Shown: positions 26,082 to 34,783, counted from the stretch's first letter. The stretch: 64,000 bases of DNA from Flavobacteriia bacterium (GCA_026391005.1 JAPLEV010000049.1:62001-126000), one strand, 5' to 3'. Notes: generated from the sequence alone by a model not told the origin. Translations and numbers: made by a program.

Positions 26082-27551
26082 TTATGAATTACTTTTAATT
26101 ATATGGTTAGCGACTACTTCACCGGAAATTATTGAAGGTGGTACCCCCGGACCTGGAACAGTTAATTGGCCAGTGTAATAGAAGTTCGATATTTTATCGC
26201 TTTTGATTTTGGGTTTAAAAATGGCTGTTTGTTTTAGGGTATTTGCCAAACCATATGCATTTCCTTTGAAGGCATGATAGTCTGATTTAAAATCCGAGAT
26301 ACAGAAGCTTCTTTTATATACAATATTTTCTTTGATGTCGTTACCTGTTATGATTTTTAACCTTTCGACTATTTTTTGGAAATAAATTTCTCGAATTTCT
26401 TCACCGTCTTCTAAGTCGGGCGCTAATGGAATTAAGAAAAACAAATTTTCATGACCTTCAGGAGCCGTTTGGGGATCTGTCAAAGATGGCAGCGATAAAT
26501 AGAAGAGGGGGTTTGTTGGCCATTTTGGGTCTTGGTATATTTCTTTTCCGTGTTCCTCGAGCGATTCATCAAAAAATAGGTTGTGATGATTAAGCTTGGT
26601 TAGTCGTTTATTAACGCCGACATAAAAAAGTAAACTAGAAGGAGCCATAACACGTTTGTTCCAATAGGATTCGCTGTAGTTTGCTTTTTCTTTCAGCAAG
26701 GCTGCTTCAGTATGTTGATAATCCGCTCCTGATATAAAAAAGTCTGCTTCGTAAGTTTCATTTAAGGTCCGAGCACTTACAGCCTTTTTTCCTTCATATT
26801 CAAAGCCAAGAACTTCCGAGTTCGTTTTAATTACTACTCCTTGTTCCAATGCTATTTTTTCAAATGCTTCGATGAATTTGAACATCCCACCCATAGGGTA
26901 CCATGTGCCTAGTGAAAGGTCCGCATAATTCATTAAAGAATACAAGGCAGGGGTATCTTTTGGCATTGCGCCAAGAAATAAAACAGGGAATTCTAAGAGG
27001 GAAATGATTTTGGGATGAGAGAAGTATTTACGAATGTATTTAGCAAACGACTGCGTTAGATGGAGACTAAATAGTCCTTTCAAAATACGCATATCAGCAA
27101 ATTCCAAAAGACTTAAACTCGGTTTAAATACGAGGTCATCCATTCCGACTTCATATTTGTATTTCGCTTCTTTTAAAAATTGTCTTAATTTAATAGCACT
27201 ACCTGGCTCTAAGCTTTCAAACCAATTTTCAATTTCATCCATTTTGGCTGGTATTTCAGATTTTGAATGATCTGGCCAAAAGACACTGTAAGAAGGATCT
27301 AATCGTTTTAATTCATAGAAAGCGGAGGTAGTATAACCAAATTTTCGGTAAAAGTTTTCAAAAACATCTGGCATCCAATACCAGCTCGGGCCCATATCAA
27401 AAGTAAATCCTTCTGCTTTAAATTGTCGCGCTCTCCCACCAATTGTTGTATTCTTTTCTAGTATAGTTACTTTGTAACCTTTTTGAGCTAAAAACGATGC
27501 CGCAGAAAGGCTAGAAATACCAGCGCCAAGAATAACAACTTTATTTTTCAT
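26082..27551 (-). CDS. crtI: Phytoene desaturase
   Basis: A 489-residue FAD-dependent desaturase that turns phytoene to lycopene or a related polyene. The N-terminal dinucleotide fold reads VVILGAGISSLSAASFLAQK; it is followed by TIGGRARQF and FDMGPSWYWMPDVFE, and the C-terminal carotenoid signature FYYTGQLTVPGPGVPPSIISG is present in parts (TVPGPGVPPSIISGEVVA). No cyclase or hydroxylase gene follows, so later pigment steps must be encoded elsewhere. The start codon follows the sigma-factor stop without a gap. Confidence 0.95.
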   Translation of the reverse strand: MKNKVVILGAGISSLSAASFLAQKGYKVTILEKNTTIGGRARQFKAEGFTFDMGPSWYWMPDVFENFYRKFGYTTSAFYELKRLDPSYSVFWPDHSKSEIPAKMDEIENWFESLEPGSAIKLRQFLKEAKYKYEVGMDDLVFKPSLSLLEFADMRILKGLFSLHLTQSFAKYIRKYFSHPKIISLLEFPVLFLGAMPKDTPALYSLMNYADLSLGTWYPMGGMFKFIEAFEKIALEQGVVIKTNSEVLGFEYEGKKAVSARTLNETYEADFFISGADYQHTEAALLKEKANYSESYWNKRVMAPSSLLFYVGVNKRLTKLNHHNLFFDESLEEHGKEIYQDPKWPTNPLFYLSLPSLTDPQTAPEGHENLFFLIPLAPDLEDGEEIREIYFQKIVERLKIITGNDIKENIVYKRSFCISDFKSDYHAFKGNAYGLANTLKQTAIFKPKIKSDKISNFYYTGQLTVPGPGVPPSIISGEVVANHIIKSNS

Positions 27552-28064
27552 TTAATTTGATGAATATGAATAGTCCGATAGCTCGTGCATTAATTTTTTT
27601 CGCGCTATAAAAATACGGCTTTTCACAGTTCCAATTGGAATTTTTAATTCGTTTGCGATTTCTTGGTATTTGAATCCTTGAAAATGCATTTCAAAAGGTG
27701 TTTTAAACTCATCTTCTAATTGCGTGATTTTGTTTCGTATGTCTTTTGTAGAAATATATTCCATAGGCGTTTCTTTACATCCTTGAATATTAGAGAACAA
27801 TTCTAGTTCCTTTGAACTATCAAAAATAGACCTCGACTTTACTTTTCGGCGGTATTGATTTATGAAAATATTTCGCATGATGGTAAATACCCATGCCTTA
27901 AAGTTGGTTTGAGGTGTGTAGTAATTTTTGTAGGTGATGGCTTTTAACATAGTTTCCTGTGTTAAGTCTTGAGCATCAGCTTTATTTCTTGTAAAACTCA
28001 TGGCGAAAGAACGTAGATTGAATTCTAAATCTACGAGGGCTTGGTTGAATTCTAAAGTCGACAT
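27552..28064 (-). CDS. ECF-type sigma factor of the carotenoid operon
   Basis: A 170-residue sigma factor with region 2 (~10-75: DAQDLTQETMLKAI, FKAWVFTIMRNIFINQYRR) and region 4 (~110-165: FQGFKYQEIANELKIPIGTVKSR). It is the first gene of the operon and ends exactly where crtI begins. No anti-sigma gene is adjacent. In Myxococcus, ECF factors control light-induced carotenoid genes; the position here suggests a similar role, possibly with self-activation. The promoter carries a nested palindrome, so an additional DNA-binding repressor is likely. Confidence 0.88.
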   Translation of the reverse strand: MSTLEFNQALVDLEFNLRSFAMSFTRNKADAQDLTQETMLKAITYKNYYTPQTNFKAWVFTIMRNIFINQYRRKVKSRSIFDSSKELELFSNIQGCKETPMEYISTKDIRNKITQLEDEFKTPFEMHFQGFKYQEIANELKIPIGTVKSRIFIARKKLMHELSDYSYSSN

Positions 28065-28141
28065 ATATTTTGTTTAATGTTTACAAAACAAAGTTAAACA
28101 AAATTGTTTAACAAAAAACAAAAAAGATTAAACAAAATATA
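28064..28141. promoter_or_regulatory. Nested palindromic operator of the carotenoid operon
   Basis: Two inverted repeats share one centre at 28102.5. The outer arms are perfect 15-bp repeats (28064-28078 and 28127-28141; TATATTTTGTTTAAT and its complement). The inner arms are perfect 9-bp repeats with a 2-bp spacer (28093-28101 GTTAAACAA, 28104-28112 TTGTTTAAC). Thus four TTGTTTAA half-sites occupy the 84-bp intergenic region. The inner palindrome overlaps the -7 element and the left outer arm touches the sigma-factor start codon, as expected for a repressor site. Confidence 0.7.
28089..28096 (-). promoter_or_regulatory. -7 promoter element of the carotenoid operon
   Basis: Minus strand TAACTTTG, exact TAnnTTTG match, 24 bp upstream of the sigma-factor ATG, with TTG trinucleotides 15 and 22 bp further upstream. 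It overlaps the inner palindrome of the operator. Confidence 0.55.
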
Positions 28142-28148
28142 AAAAAAA

Positions 28149-29087
28149 TTATTTTCTGATGTTTTTCAGCATCTCATCGACTAATCTTGGAAGGTCAAAT
28201 TTAGCTTGCCATCCCCACTGCTGTTTTGCGATACTGTCATCAATAGTGTTTGGCCAACTATCAGCAATAGCCTGTCGAAAATCTGGTTTATATTTAATTT
28301 GAAAATCTGGGAGATGATTTTTTATTTCAGCGCTTAATATAGCAGGGGTAAAACTGACTCCAGCCAAATTATACGACGACCTTATTTTAATATTTTCGCT
28401 TGGAGCTTCCATAAGTTCTATTGTTGCGCGAATAGCATCCTCCATAAATAACATCGGTAGTTCTGTTTGTTCATTTAAAAAGCAGTCGAAAATAGTTCCC
28501 TCTTTCGCTTTGTAAAAAATATCAACTGCGTAATCGGTTGTTCCTCCTCCGGGAGGACTTTTATATGAAATTAAACCAGGATAGCGAAGACTTCTAACAT
28601 CTACTTGGTATTTTTTATGATAATATTCGCACCATCGTTCACCGGCTAATTTTGAAATACCATAAACGGTTGTTGGTTCCATGGTAGTGTGTTGAGGAGT
28701 ATTATTTGCGGGAGTTGTCGGTCCAAAAACGGCAATTGAACTTGGCCAAAAAAGTTTATCAATGTATTTTTCTTTTGCTAAATCCAACAAAATGAATAGG
28801 CCATCCATATTAAGTTGCCAAGCGAAGGCGGGATTTTTCTCTGCGGTTACTGAAAGAAGTGCTGCTAATAGGTATACTTCTTTAATTTCATTTGAAATAA
28901 TATAGTCTCTTACGGAAGTCTTATCTAGGACATCTAATTTTACATAAGGTCCATTTTTTAGTAATTCAGGCGCATTTTCACCTAAATCAGCTGCTATTAC
29001 TGTTGCCGAACTAAAGCGTTCGCGCAAACTAAGAACAAGTTCTGTCCCAATTTGACCATTTGAACCGATTACTAATATTTTTTTCAT
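28149..29087 (-). CDS. SDR-type L-threonine 3-dehydrogenase-like NAD-dependent epimerase/dehydratase
   Basis: A 312-residue extended short-chain dehydrogenase. The Rossmann motif is ILVIGSNGQIGTELV; the catalytic Ser is in WPSSIAVFGP and the Tyr-x-x-x-Lys pair in TTVYGISKLAGERW. The segment PPGGGTTDYAVDIFY (~187-201) is characteristic of the SDR-type threonine dehydrogenases known from Flavobacterium and Cytophaga, which oxidise L-threonine to 2-amino-3-ketobutyrate. A -7 element lies at 29105-29112. Its 3' end is 8 bp from the carotenoid operator. Confidence 0.87.
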   Translation of the reverse strand: MKKILVIGSNGQIGTELVLSLRERFSSATVIAADLGENAPELLKNGPYVKLDVLDKTSVRDYIISNEIKEVYLLAALLSVTAEKNPAFAWQLNMDGLFILLDLAKEKYIDKLFWPSSIAVFGPTTPANNTPQHTTMEPTTVYGISKLAGERWCEYYHKKYQVDVRSLRYPGLISYKSPPGGGTTDYAVDIFYKAKEGTIFDCFLNEQTELPMLFMEDAIRATIELMEAPSENIKIRSSYNLAGVSFTPAILSAEIKNHLPDFQIKYKPDFRQAIADSWPNTIDDSIAKQQWGWQAKFDLPRLVDEMLKNIRK

Positions 29088-29104
29088 TTTGATATTATTT
29101 AAAG

Positions 29105-29112
29105 CAAATTTA
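29105..29112 (-). promoter_or_regulatory. -7 promoter element of the threonine dehydrogenase gene
   Basis: Minus strand TAAATTTG, exact consensus, 17 bp upstream of the ATG at 29087. Confidence 0.5.
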
Positions 29113-29177
29113 ATCTTTGAAAGTGAATTGTCAGCTTAGTTAATTAATAATCACCTATTTTTATACTACTGTTTAAA

Positions 29178-29213
29178 TTGATTATACTGATTTTACTTAA
29201 TTTCTTACATTTG
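29178..29213 (+). promoter_or_regulatory. Promoter of hmgA-hppD
   Basis: TTG (29178-29180), 25-bp spacer, TACATTTG (29206-29213). The -7 match is exact; the spacer is slightly longer than usual. The hmgA ATG is 47 bp downstream. Confidence 0.5.
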
Positions 29214-29260
29214 TATTAAATAACATGTCTTTGATTTAAGGCAGCCATAAACAAAAGAAT

Positions 29261-30421
29261 ATGCCATTTTATCATAAATTAGGATCTTTTCCGAGTAAGC
29301 GACATACCGTTTTTCGTCAGGAGGATGGAAGTTTATACCATGAGCAATTATTTGGAACCATAGGATTCGATGGAATGTCGACGCTAATGTATCATATTAA
29401 TCCACCTACTATAGTTAAGGAAATTCTTGGTCAAAAAAATATTGCTCCTGAAATTGCACATGAAAAAAACATGCAAATGCGAAGTTTTCAGGGTTTTAAT
29501 GTGATTCCAGCGAATGATTTTTTAGATAGCAGAAAACCAATTTTGGTAAATAATGATGTTTATATTGAATTAGCAGCCCCCACTTCCTCGATGACCGATT
29601 ATTTTTATAAAAATGCTGACGCAGATGAGGTTTTGTTTATACATCGTGGCGAGGGAAAGGTAAAAACTCAATTGGGAGACATAGCTTTTAAATATGGTGA
29701 TTATATAGTTATTCCACGTGGAATGATTTATCAAATTCATTTTGATACAAGCGATAATAAATTACTCATTATTCAATCCTTTCATCCTATATACACCCCA
29801 AAACGCTATCGAAATAGGTTTGGACAATTACTCGAGCATTCACCTTATTGCGAGCGTGATATACGTCCACCCAGTGCGCTAGATGTTAAAAATGAAAAGG
29901 GTGATTTTTTGATTAAGATTAAAAAGCAAGATATTATTTACGACTATATCTATGCCCATCATCCATTTGATGTGGTAGGTTGGGATGGATTCAATTATCC
30001 TTACGCTTTTTCAATTCATGAATTTGAACCAATTACTGGAAGGGTTCATCAACCTCCACCTGTTCACCAGACCTTTGAAACTAGTGCATTTGTAATATGT
30101 TCTTTCGTTCCGCGTCTTTATGACTACCACCCATTGTCAATTCCAGCTCCATACAATCACAGTAATATTGATTCTGATGAGGTGTTATATTACGTTGACG
30201 GCGACTTTATGAGTCGCAACCATATTGAAAAGGGACAAATTACGCTACATCCTTCTGGTATTCCTCACGGTCCGCATCCAGGTGCTTATGAGAGAAGTAT
30301 TGGAAAAACGTCTACAGAAGAATTAGCAGTAATGATTGACACTTTTAACCCTCTTAAACTTACTGCTTTTGCGATGGGTATTGAGGAGACAGATTACGCA
30401 AAATCATGGATCAACCATTAA
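29261..30421 (+). CDS. hmgA: Homogentisate 1,2-dioxygenase
   Basis: A 386-residue iron dioxygenase of the cupin fold that opens the homogentisate ring in tyrosine and phenylalanine breakdown. Diagnostic segments are HPFDVVGWDGFNYPYAFSIH, FEPITGRVHQPPPVHQTFE, SFVPRLYDYHPLSIPAPYNH, SDEVLYYVDGDFMSR and HPSGIPHGPHPGAYE; the last three carry the His/Glu/His iron ligands. It is 12 bp upstream of hppD, so the two form an operon for consecutive steps. Confidence 0.94.
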   Translation: MPFYHKLGSFPSKRHTVFRQEDGSLYHEQLFGTIGFDGMSTLMYHINPPTIVKEILGQKNIAPEIAHEKNMQMRSFQGFNVIPANDFLDSRKPILVNNDVYIELAAPTSSMTDYFYKNADADEVLFIHRGEGKVKTQLGDIAFKYGDYIVIPRGMIYQIHFDTSDNKLLIIQSFHPIYTPKRYRNRFGQLLEHSPYCERDIRPPSALDVKNEKGDFLIKIKKQDIIYDYIYAHHPFDVVGWDGFNYPYAFSIHEFEPITGRVHQPPPVHQTFETSAFVICSFVPRLYDYHPLSIPAPYNHSNIDSDEVLYYVDGDFMSRNHIEKGQITLHPSGIPHGPHPGAYERSIGKTSTEELAVMIDTFNPLKLTAFAMGIEETDYAKSWINH

Positions 30422-30433
30422 AAAAGTAAAACG

Positions 30434-31597
30434 ATGGCAGCAGAAATAAAAAATTTAAAAAATCTTCAAAATACCACCTATGGTCTGAAGAAATTATTTG
30501 ACGATGCACAAGATTTCCTCCCTCTATTAGGAACTGATTATGTTGAATTATACGTGGGTAATGCTAAGCAATCGGCGCACTTTTATAAAACGGCATTTGG
30601 TTTTCAATCGGAGGCTTTTGCGGGATTAGAAACAGGTTGTAAGGATCGAGTGTCCTATGTTTTAAAGCAGGATAAAATCAGATTGGTACTTACAACGCCA
30701 TTAACAATGGATGGACCTATCAACGATCACATTAATAAGCATGGTGATGGAGTTAAAATCGTAGCACTTTGGGTGGAAGATGCCACAGTTGCATTTAATG
30801 AAACGACAAAACGAGGCGCCGTACCTTTTATGGAACCTACTCGTGAAGAAGATGAGCATGGTTATGTAATTCGATCGGGTATATATACTTACGGCGAAAC
30901 GGTTCATATTTTTGTTGAACGATCAAATTACGCTGGTATTTTTTTGCCTGGCTACAAAGCGTGGACGTCGCACTACAATCCCGCGCCGGTTGGTTTGAAA
31001 TTTATTGATCACATGGTCGGAAATGTGGATTGGAATGAAATGAATACTTGGTGCCAGTTTTATGCTCAGGTTATGGGCTTTGCGCAGATCATTTCTTTTG
31101 ATGATAACGACATTTCTACGGAATATACAGCTTTGATGAGCAAGGTAATGAGTAATGGGAATGGTCGGATTAAATTTCCAATAAATGAACCTGCAGCAGG
31201 CAAGAAAAAGTCTCAAATAGAGGAATACATTGATTTTTATAATGGTCCAGGCGTTCAGCACATTGCGCTTGCAACGGATGATATTATAGCAACAGTTTCT
31301 GCGATGCGCGATCGTGGGGTCGAATTTTTATATGTGCCAGACTCTTATTATCTTGATTTAATTGATCGAGTGGGCCAAATAGATGAGGATGTTGAGGTAT
31401 TAAAACAACATGGTGTTTTAATTGATCGCGATGAAGAGGGCTACTTGCTTCAATTATTCACAAAACCAGTGGTTGATCGTCCGACCATGTTTTTTGAAAT
31501 CATTCAACGTAAAGGTGCGCAATCATTTGGGAAAGGTAATTTCAAAGCCTTATTTGAAGCGATTGAAAGGGAACAAGAAAATAGAGGAACTTTGTAA
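30434..31597 (+). CDS. hppD: 4-hydroxyphenylpyruvate dioxygenase
   Basis: A 387-residue enzyme with two vicinal-oxygen-chelate repeats that converts 4-hydroxyphenylpyruvate to homogentisate, the substrate of the neighbouring HmgA. Iron ligands are the His in LKFIDHMVGNV, the His in GPGVQHIALATDD and the Glu in TMFFEIIQRKG. The C-terminal helix ends AIEREQENRGTL, the usual gate helix. It converges on frr with only 10 bp between stops. Confidence 0.95.
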   Translation: MAAEIKNLKNLQNTTYGLKKLFDDAQDFLPLLGTDYVELYVGNAKQSAHFYKTAFGFQSEAFAGLETGCKDRVSYVLKQDKIRLVLTTPLTMDGPINDHINKHGDGVKIVALWVEDATVAFNETTKRGAVPFMEPTREEDEHGYVIRSGIYTYGETVHIFVERSNYAGIFLPGYKAWTSHYNPAPVGLKFIDHMVGNVDWNEMNTWCQFYAQVMGFAQIISFDDNDISTEYTALMSKVMSNGNGRIKFPINEPAAGKKKSQIEEYIDFYNGPGVQHIALATDDIIATVSAMRDRGVEFLYVPDSYYLDLIDRVGQIDEDVEVLKQHGVLIDRDEEGYLLQLFTKPVVDRPTMFFEIIQRKGAQSFGKGNFKALFEAIEREQENRGTL

Positions 31598-31607
31598 ATC
31601 AAAGGTT

Positions 31608-32171
31608 TTAGACCGTCATAATTTCCTTTTCTTTCTGCTCTAGTAATTCGTCAATTTTCTTAATGAATTTATTGGTAATATCTTGAACAACAGCTTCAGC
31701 ATCTTTGGTCATATCCTCCGATAAACCATCGGTTTTCATGGTTTTAATGAAATCCAAGGCATCTTTACGATTATTTCGAATACCCACTTTTCCGGATTCA
31801 CCTTCTGATTTTGCCTTTTTTACTAAATCTCTTCTTCTTTCTTCCGTTAGTGGTGGCACAGCAATTAATAATTGTTCTCCGTTGCTTTGTGGGTTTAATC
31901 CGAGATTTGCATTCATTATTCCTTTCGCGATATCATTCAAGGTGTTTTTTTCGAAGGGTTGAACAGTGATTGTTCGGGCGTCCATGGTGTTCACATTCGC
32001 GATTTGCTGTAAAGGGGTCATTGCACCATAATACTCCACCATAACTCCAACTAGCATAGCAGGTGTTGCTTTTCCAGCGCGCACTTTCAATAATTCATTT
32101 TCAAAATGCGTCATTGTTTTATCATTTGAACTCCGTAAATCATCGTAAACCATTTCTAGTTCTTCGGTCAT
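31608..32171 (-). CDS. frr: Ribosome recycling factor
   Basis: A 187-residue protein of normal length that splits the post-termination ribosome together with EF-G. Conserved parts: HFENELLKVRAGKATPAMLV, cut to LLKVRAGKATP, then TIVQPFEKN-like TITVQPFEKN, GLNPQSNGEQLLIAVPPLTEERR and VGIRNNRKDALD. It lies 11 bp downstream of pyrH in the usual pyrH-frr operon. Confidence 0.96.
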   Translation of the reverse strand: MTEELEMVYDDLRSSNDKTMTHFENELLKVRAGKATPAMLVGVMVEYYGAMTPLQQIANVNTMDARTITVQPFEKNTLNDIAKGIMNANLGLNPQSNGEQLLIAVPPLTEERRRDLVKKAKSEGESGKVGIRNNRKDALDFIKTMKTDGLSEDMTKDAEAVVQDITNKFIKKIDELLEQKEKEIMTV

Positions 32172-32182
32172 CTTATTAAATT

Positions 32183-32890
32183 TTAGTTTTGAACTATTGT
32201 TCCAATGTGCTCTTCGGTTAATACTTTATAAAGTGTTCCAGGTGTATCCATATCAAAAACGATAATGGGAAGGTTATTCTCTTTACAAAGTGTAAATGCG
32301 GTTAAGTCCATCACATTTAGTCCTTTGGAGTAAACCTCATCGAATGTAATGTGGCTATATTTTGTAGCTGTTTTATCTTTTTCAGGATCAGCTGTATAAA
32401 TGCCATCAACGCGTGTTCCTTTTAAGATGACTTCAGCATTTATTTCTATAGCACGCAAAGAAGCTGCGGAATCGGTTGTAAAAAAAGGATTACCTGTACC
32501 CGCCCCAAAGATTACCACACGCCCTTTTTCTAAATGCCGAACGGCTTTTCTTCGAACAAATGGTTCACAAATTTCTTTCATTTCAATGGCAGATTGAAGT
32601 CGCGTTTCAACTTGAATAGCTTCTAGTGCAGCTTGAAGAGCCATGGAATTAATCATAGTGGCGAGCATTCCCATATAGTCGCCGTGCGTTCTATCCATTC
32701 CGCCTTGCTCAGCTTGCACACCTCTAAAAATATTTCCCCCGCCTATAACGATAGCTATTTCAACACCTGTCGCATGAAGTTCTTTTATTTGTTTAGCGTA
32801 GGAAGTGATTTTATCATTATCAATACCGAATTGTTTGGCTCCCATTAAGGATTCTCCACTTAGTTTTAGTAGAATACGTTTGTATTTCAT
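32183..32890 (-). CDS. pyrH: UMP kinase
   Basis: A 235-residue amino-acid-kinase-fold enzyme that phosphorylates UMP. The ATG at 32890 ([17 protein letters not shown]) is preferred over one six codons upstream because the latter touches the -7 element. Landmarks: the ATP site [40 protein letters not shown] in part, and [16 protein letters not shown] for UMP binding. Co-transcribed with frr. Confidence 0.96.
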   Translation of the reverse strand: MKYKRILLKLSGESLMGAKQFGIDNDKITSYAKQIKELHATGVEIAIVIGGGNIFRGVQAEQGGMDRTHGDYMGMLATMINSMALQAALEAIQVETRLQSAIEMKEICEPFVRRKAVRHLEKGRVVIFGAGTGNPFFTTDSAASLRAIEINAEVILKGTRVDGIYTADPEKDKTATKYSHITFDEVYSKGLNVMDLTAFTLCKENNLPIIVFDMDTPGTLYKVLTEEHIGTIVQN

Positions 32891-32905
32891 GGTATTGAAT
32901 TTAGG

Positions 32906-32939
32906 CAAATATACTATGATTATTTGAAATGCTTAACAA
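32906..32939 (-). promoter_or_regulatory. Promoter of pyrH-frr
   Basis: Minus strand TTG (32939-32937), 23-bp spacer, TATATTTG (32913-32906), 15 bp upstream of the pyrH ATG. It shows pyrH-frr is transcribed apart from rluF and tsf. Confidence 0.6.
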
Positions 32940-33019
32940 TGGCTGTTGGCTGATGAGATTTCTTTATGGAAGATTCTTTTGTCATTAATGGAATTCTCAC
33001 CCTTGTTAATTGGTTAAAT

Positions 33020-33775
33020 TTATTCTTCATCGCTATCCCAAGGTAGGCTTGCGTCTTCTGTTTTGCTTGATTCTGCAATTAATTGCTGTAATTCATTTAA
33101 TTCTTCTTCATGCAATTCCCGGTATTGTCCTAGTGGAAGATCCAATTTTATATTGATAATTCTTGTTCGAGTTAACTCCACTACTTCGTAATCTAAATAG
33201 TTGCACATTCTTCTAATTTGCCGATTTAGTCCTTGTGTCAATATAATTTTAAAACTAAAGGTTGTTATTTTAACAACCGTACACTTACGTGTTATGGTGT
33301 CTAGCACGGGAACGCCATTCCCCATTTGTTTAATAAATTCTTTGCTTATGGGCCTGTCAACACGAACAATATATTCTTTTTCGTGATTATTTCGAGCACG
33401 CAAAATTTTGTTGACTATTTCCCCATCGTTTGTCAATAATAATAAGCCATTGCTATTTTTGTCTAATCTTCCAATTGGAAAAATTCTTATTGGATAGTCG
33501 ATGAAGTCTATAATGTTGTCTATAACATCTAAGCTGGTGGTGCATTCGATCCCCTCAGGTTTGTTAATTGCTAAGTACACTAGTTTTTCGGTTGTTTCAT
33601 TGATTGATTTACCATCGATGCAAACATTATCATTTGGGCTCACTTTTGTTCCCATTTGTGGTACTATACCATTGATGGTCACGCGGCCTTCATCAATAAG
33701 TTTATCCGCTTCTCTGCGTGAACAAATTCCTTTTTCACTAATAAATTTATTTAGTCGTTTTAGATCGGATTCCAT
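33020..33775 (-). CDS. rluF: 23S rRNA pseudouridine(2604) synthase
   Basis: A 251-residue RsuA-family pseudouridine synthase. An N-terminal S4 domain (RLNKFISEKGICSRREAD, ~7-24) is followed by the catalytic domain with the active-site Asp in FPIGRLDKNSNGLLLLTNDG (~96-115) and QGLNRQIRRMCNYL (~180-193). ILRARNNHEKEYIVRVD and LERTR-like ELTRTRIINI match RluF, which modifies U2604. The acidic C-terminal tail (DASLPWDSDEE) is lineage-specific. The gene sits between tsf and pyrH with its own promoter. Confidence 0.9.
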   Translation of the reverse strand: MESDLKRLNKFISEKGICSRREADKLIDEGRVTINGIVPQMGTKVSPNDNVCIDGKSINETTEKLVYLAINKPEGIECTTSLDVIDNIIDFIDYPIRIFPIGRLDKNSNGLLLLTNDGEIVNKILRARNNHEKEYIVRVDRPISKEFIKQMGNGVPVLDTITRKCTVVKITTFSFKIILTQGLNRQIRRMCNYLDYEVVELTRTRIINIKLDLPLGQYRELHEEELNELQQLIAESSKTEDASLPWDSDEE

Positions 33776-33779
33776 GGCT

Positions 33780-33810
33780 CAAAGGTATTCAAATAGACTA
33801 TGTCAAACAA
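33780..33810 (-). promoter_or_regulatory. Promoter of rluF, predicting a leaderless transcript
   Basis: Minus strand TTG (33810-33808), 20-bp spacer, TACCTTTG (33787-33780). Only 4 bp separate the -7 element from the ATG at 33775, so the transcript should start at or inside the start codon. Confidence 0.6.
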
Positions 33811-33873
33811 ATTGATTTATGATACTTCCGGTAGACTTCTAAAATTCATTTTTTTTAAAATTTAAACAAAAAA

Positions 33874-33899
33874 AAATCCCGTTTCTAAAAACGGGATTT
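33874..33899 (-). terminator. Rho-independent terminator of the rplM-rpsI-rpsB-tsf operon
   Basis: Perfect 11-bp arms AAATCCCGTTT / AAACGGGATTT with a four-base loop; on the minus strand it is followed by a long T-run, 20 bp after the tsf stop. Confidence 0.9.
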
Positions 33900-33918
33900 A
33901 ACAACTAAATAATTTAAA

Positions 33919-34749
33919 TTAACTTAATGAAAATCGTTTAAAGTCAGTAACTGACAGCCCTTTTTCGGTAGCATTTAAGAATTGTTCAACGCTTAATTTA
34001 TTATCTCTAACAAATGGTTGACTTAACAAAGTGTTTTCTTGAAAAAATTTGTTTAATCGACCCATAGCAATTTTCTCTGCCATTTCAACCGTCTTTCCCT
34101 CTTGAATTGCAAGTTCTTTTCCTACTTCAATTTCACGTTCAATTGTTCTTGCATCAACACCACCCTTATCTATAGCAATTGGATTCATTGCAGCAATTTG
34201 CATGGCAACTTGTCGACCTGCTTCTGCAGCAGCTTCAACATTATTGTTTAAGCCAACTAAAGTGGCCAATTGATTTCCTGGGTGGTTATAAGCAACCACT
34301 TTTTCAGATTGGATAATTGCATAAGAAGACAATTCTAATTTTTCACCTAAGCGACCAATTTGCTCGATTATTTTTTCTTCTAAGGTCAATTTGTCATCGT
34401 ATGCAAGCGCTTTCAAAGCATCAACGTTAGAAGGTTTTTGACTTAAAGCTAGATCAACGATTGATTGCACAAAAGAAACATATCCTTCATTTTTAGCAAC
34501 GAAATCTGTTTCGCAGTTTAAAGCAAGAATTACGCCTGTTTGACCATCAGCCGCTGCTTGCGCCATGATTAGGCCTTCTTTGGCATCATTGTCACCTCTT
34601 TTCGCAGCAACTTTTTGTCCTTTTTTACGAAGAATATCGATCGCCATTTCGATGTCACCATTAGATTCTACTAATGCATTTTTGCAGTCCATCATTCCTG
34701 CACCGGTTTGTTGACGTAAATTATTTACATCAGCAGCTGTAATTGCCAT
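33919..34749 (-). CDS. tsf: Translation elongation factor Ts
   Basis: A 276-residue nucleotide-exchange factor for EF-Tu. The N-terminal UBA-like module reads VNNLRQQTGAGMMDCKNALVE in part (RQQTGAGMMDCKNAL), followed by IDILRKKGQKVAAKR and the Thr-Asp-Phe-Val EF-Tu contact in NCETDFVAKN. Length is normal. It follows rpsB by 34 bp and is closed by the terminator at 33874-33899. Confidence 0.97.
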   Translation of the reverse strand: MAITAADVNNLRQQTGAGMMDCKNALVESNGDIEMAIDILRKKGQKVAAKRGDNDAKEGLIMAQAAADGQTGVILALNCETDFVAKNEGYVSFVQSIVDLALSQKPSNVDALKALAYDDKLTLEEKIIEQIGRLGEKLELSSYAIIQSEKVVAYNHPGNQLATLVGLNNNVEAAAEAGRQVAMQIAAMNPIAIDKGGVDARTIEREIEVGKELAIQEGKTVEMAEKIAMGRLNKFFQENTLLSQPFVRDNKLSVEQFLNATEKGLSVTDFKRFSLS

Positions 34750-34783
34750 GGTCTATAAATTTATTGGTTTAAAATATGTGAGA

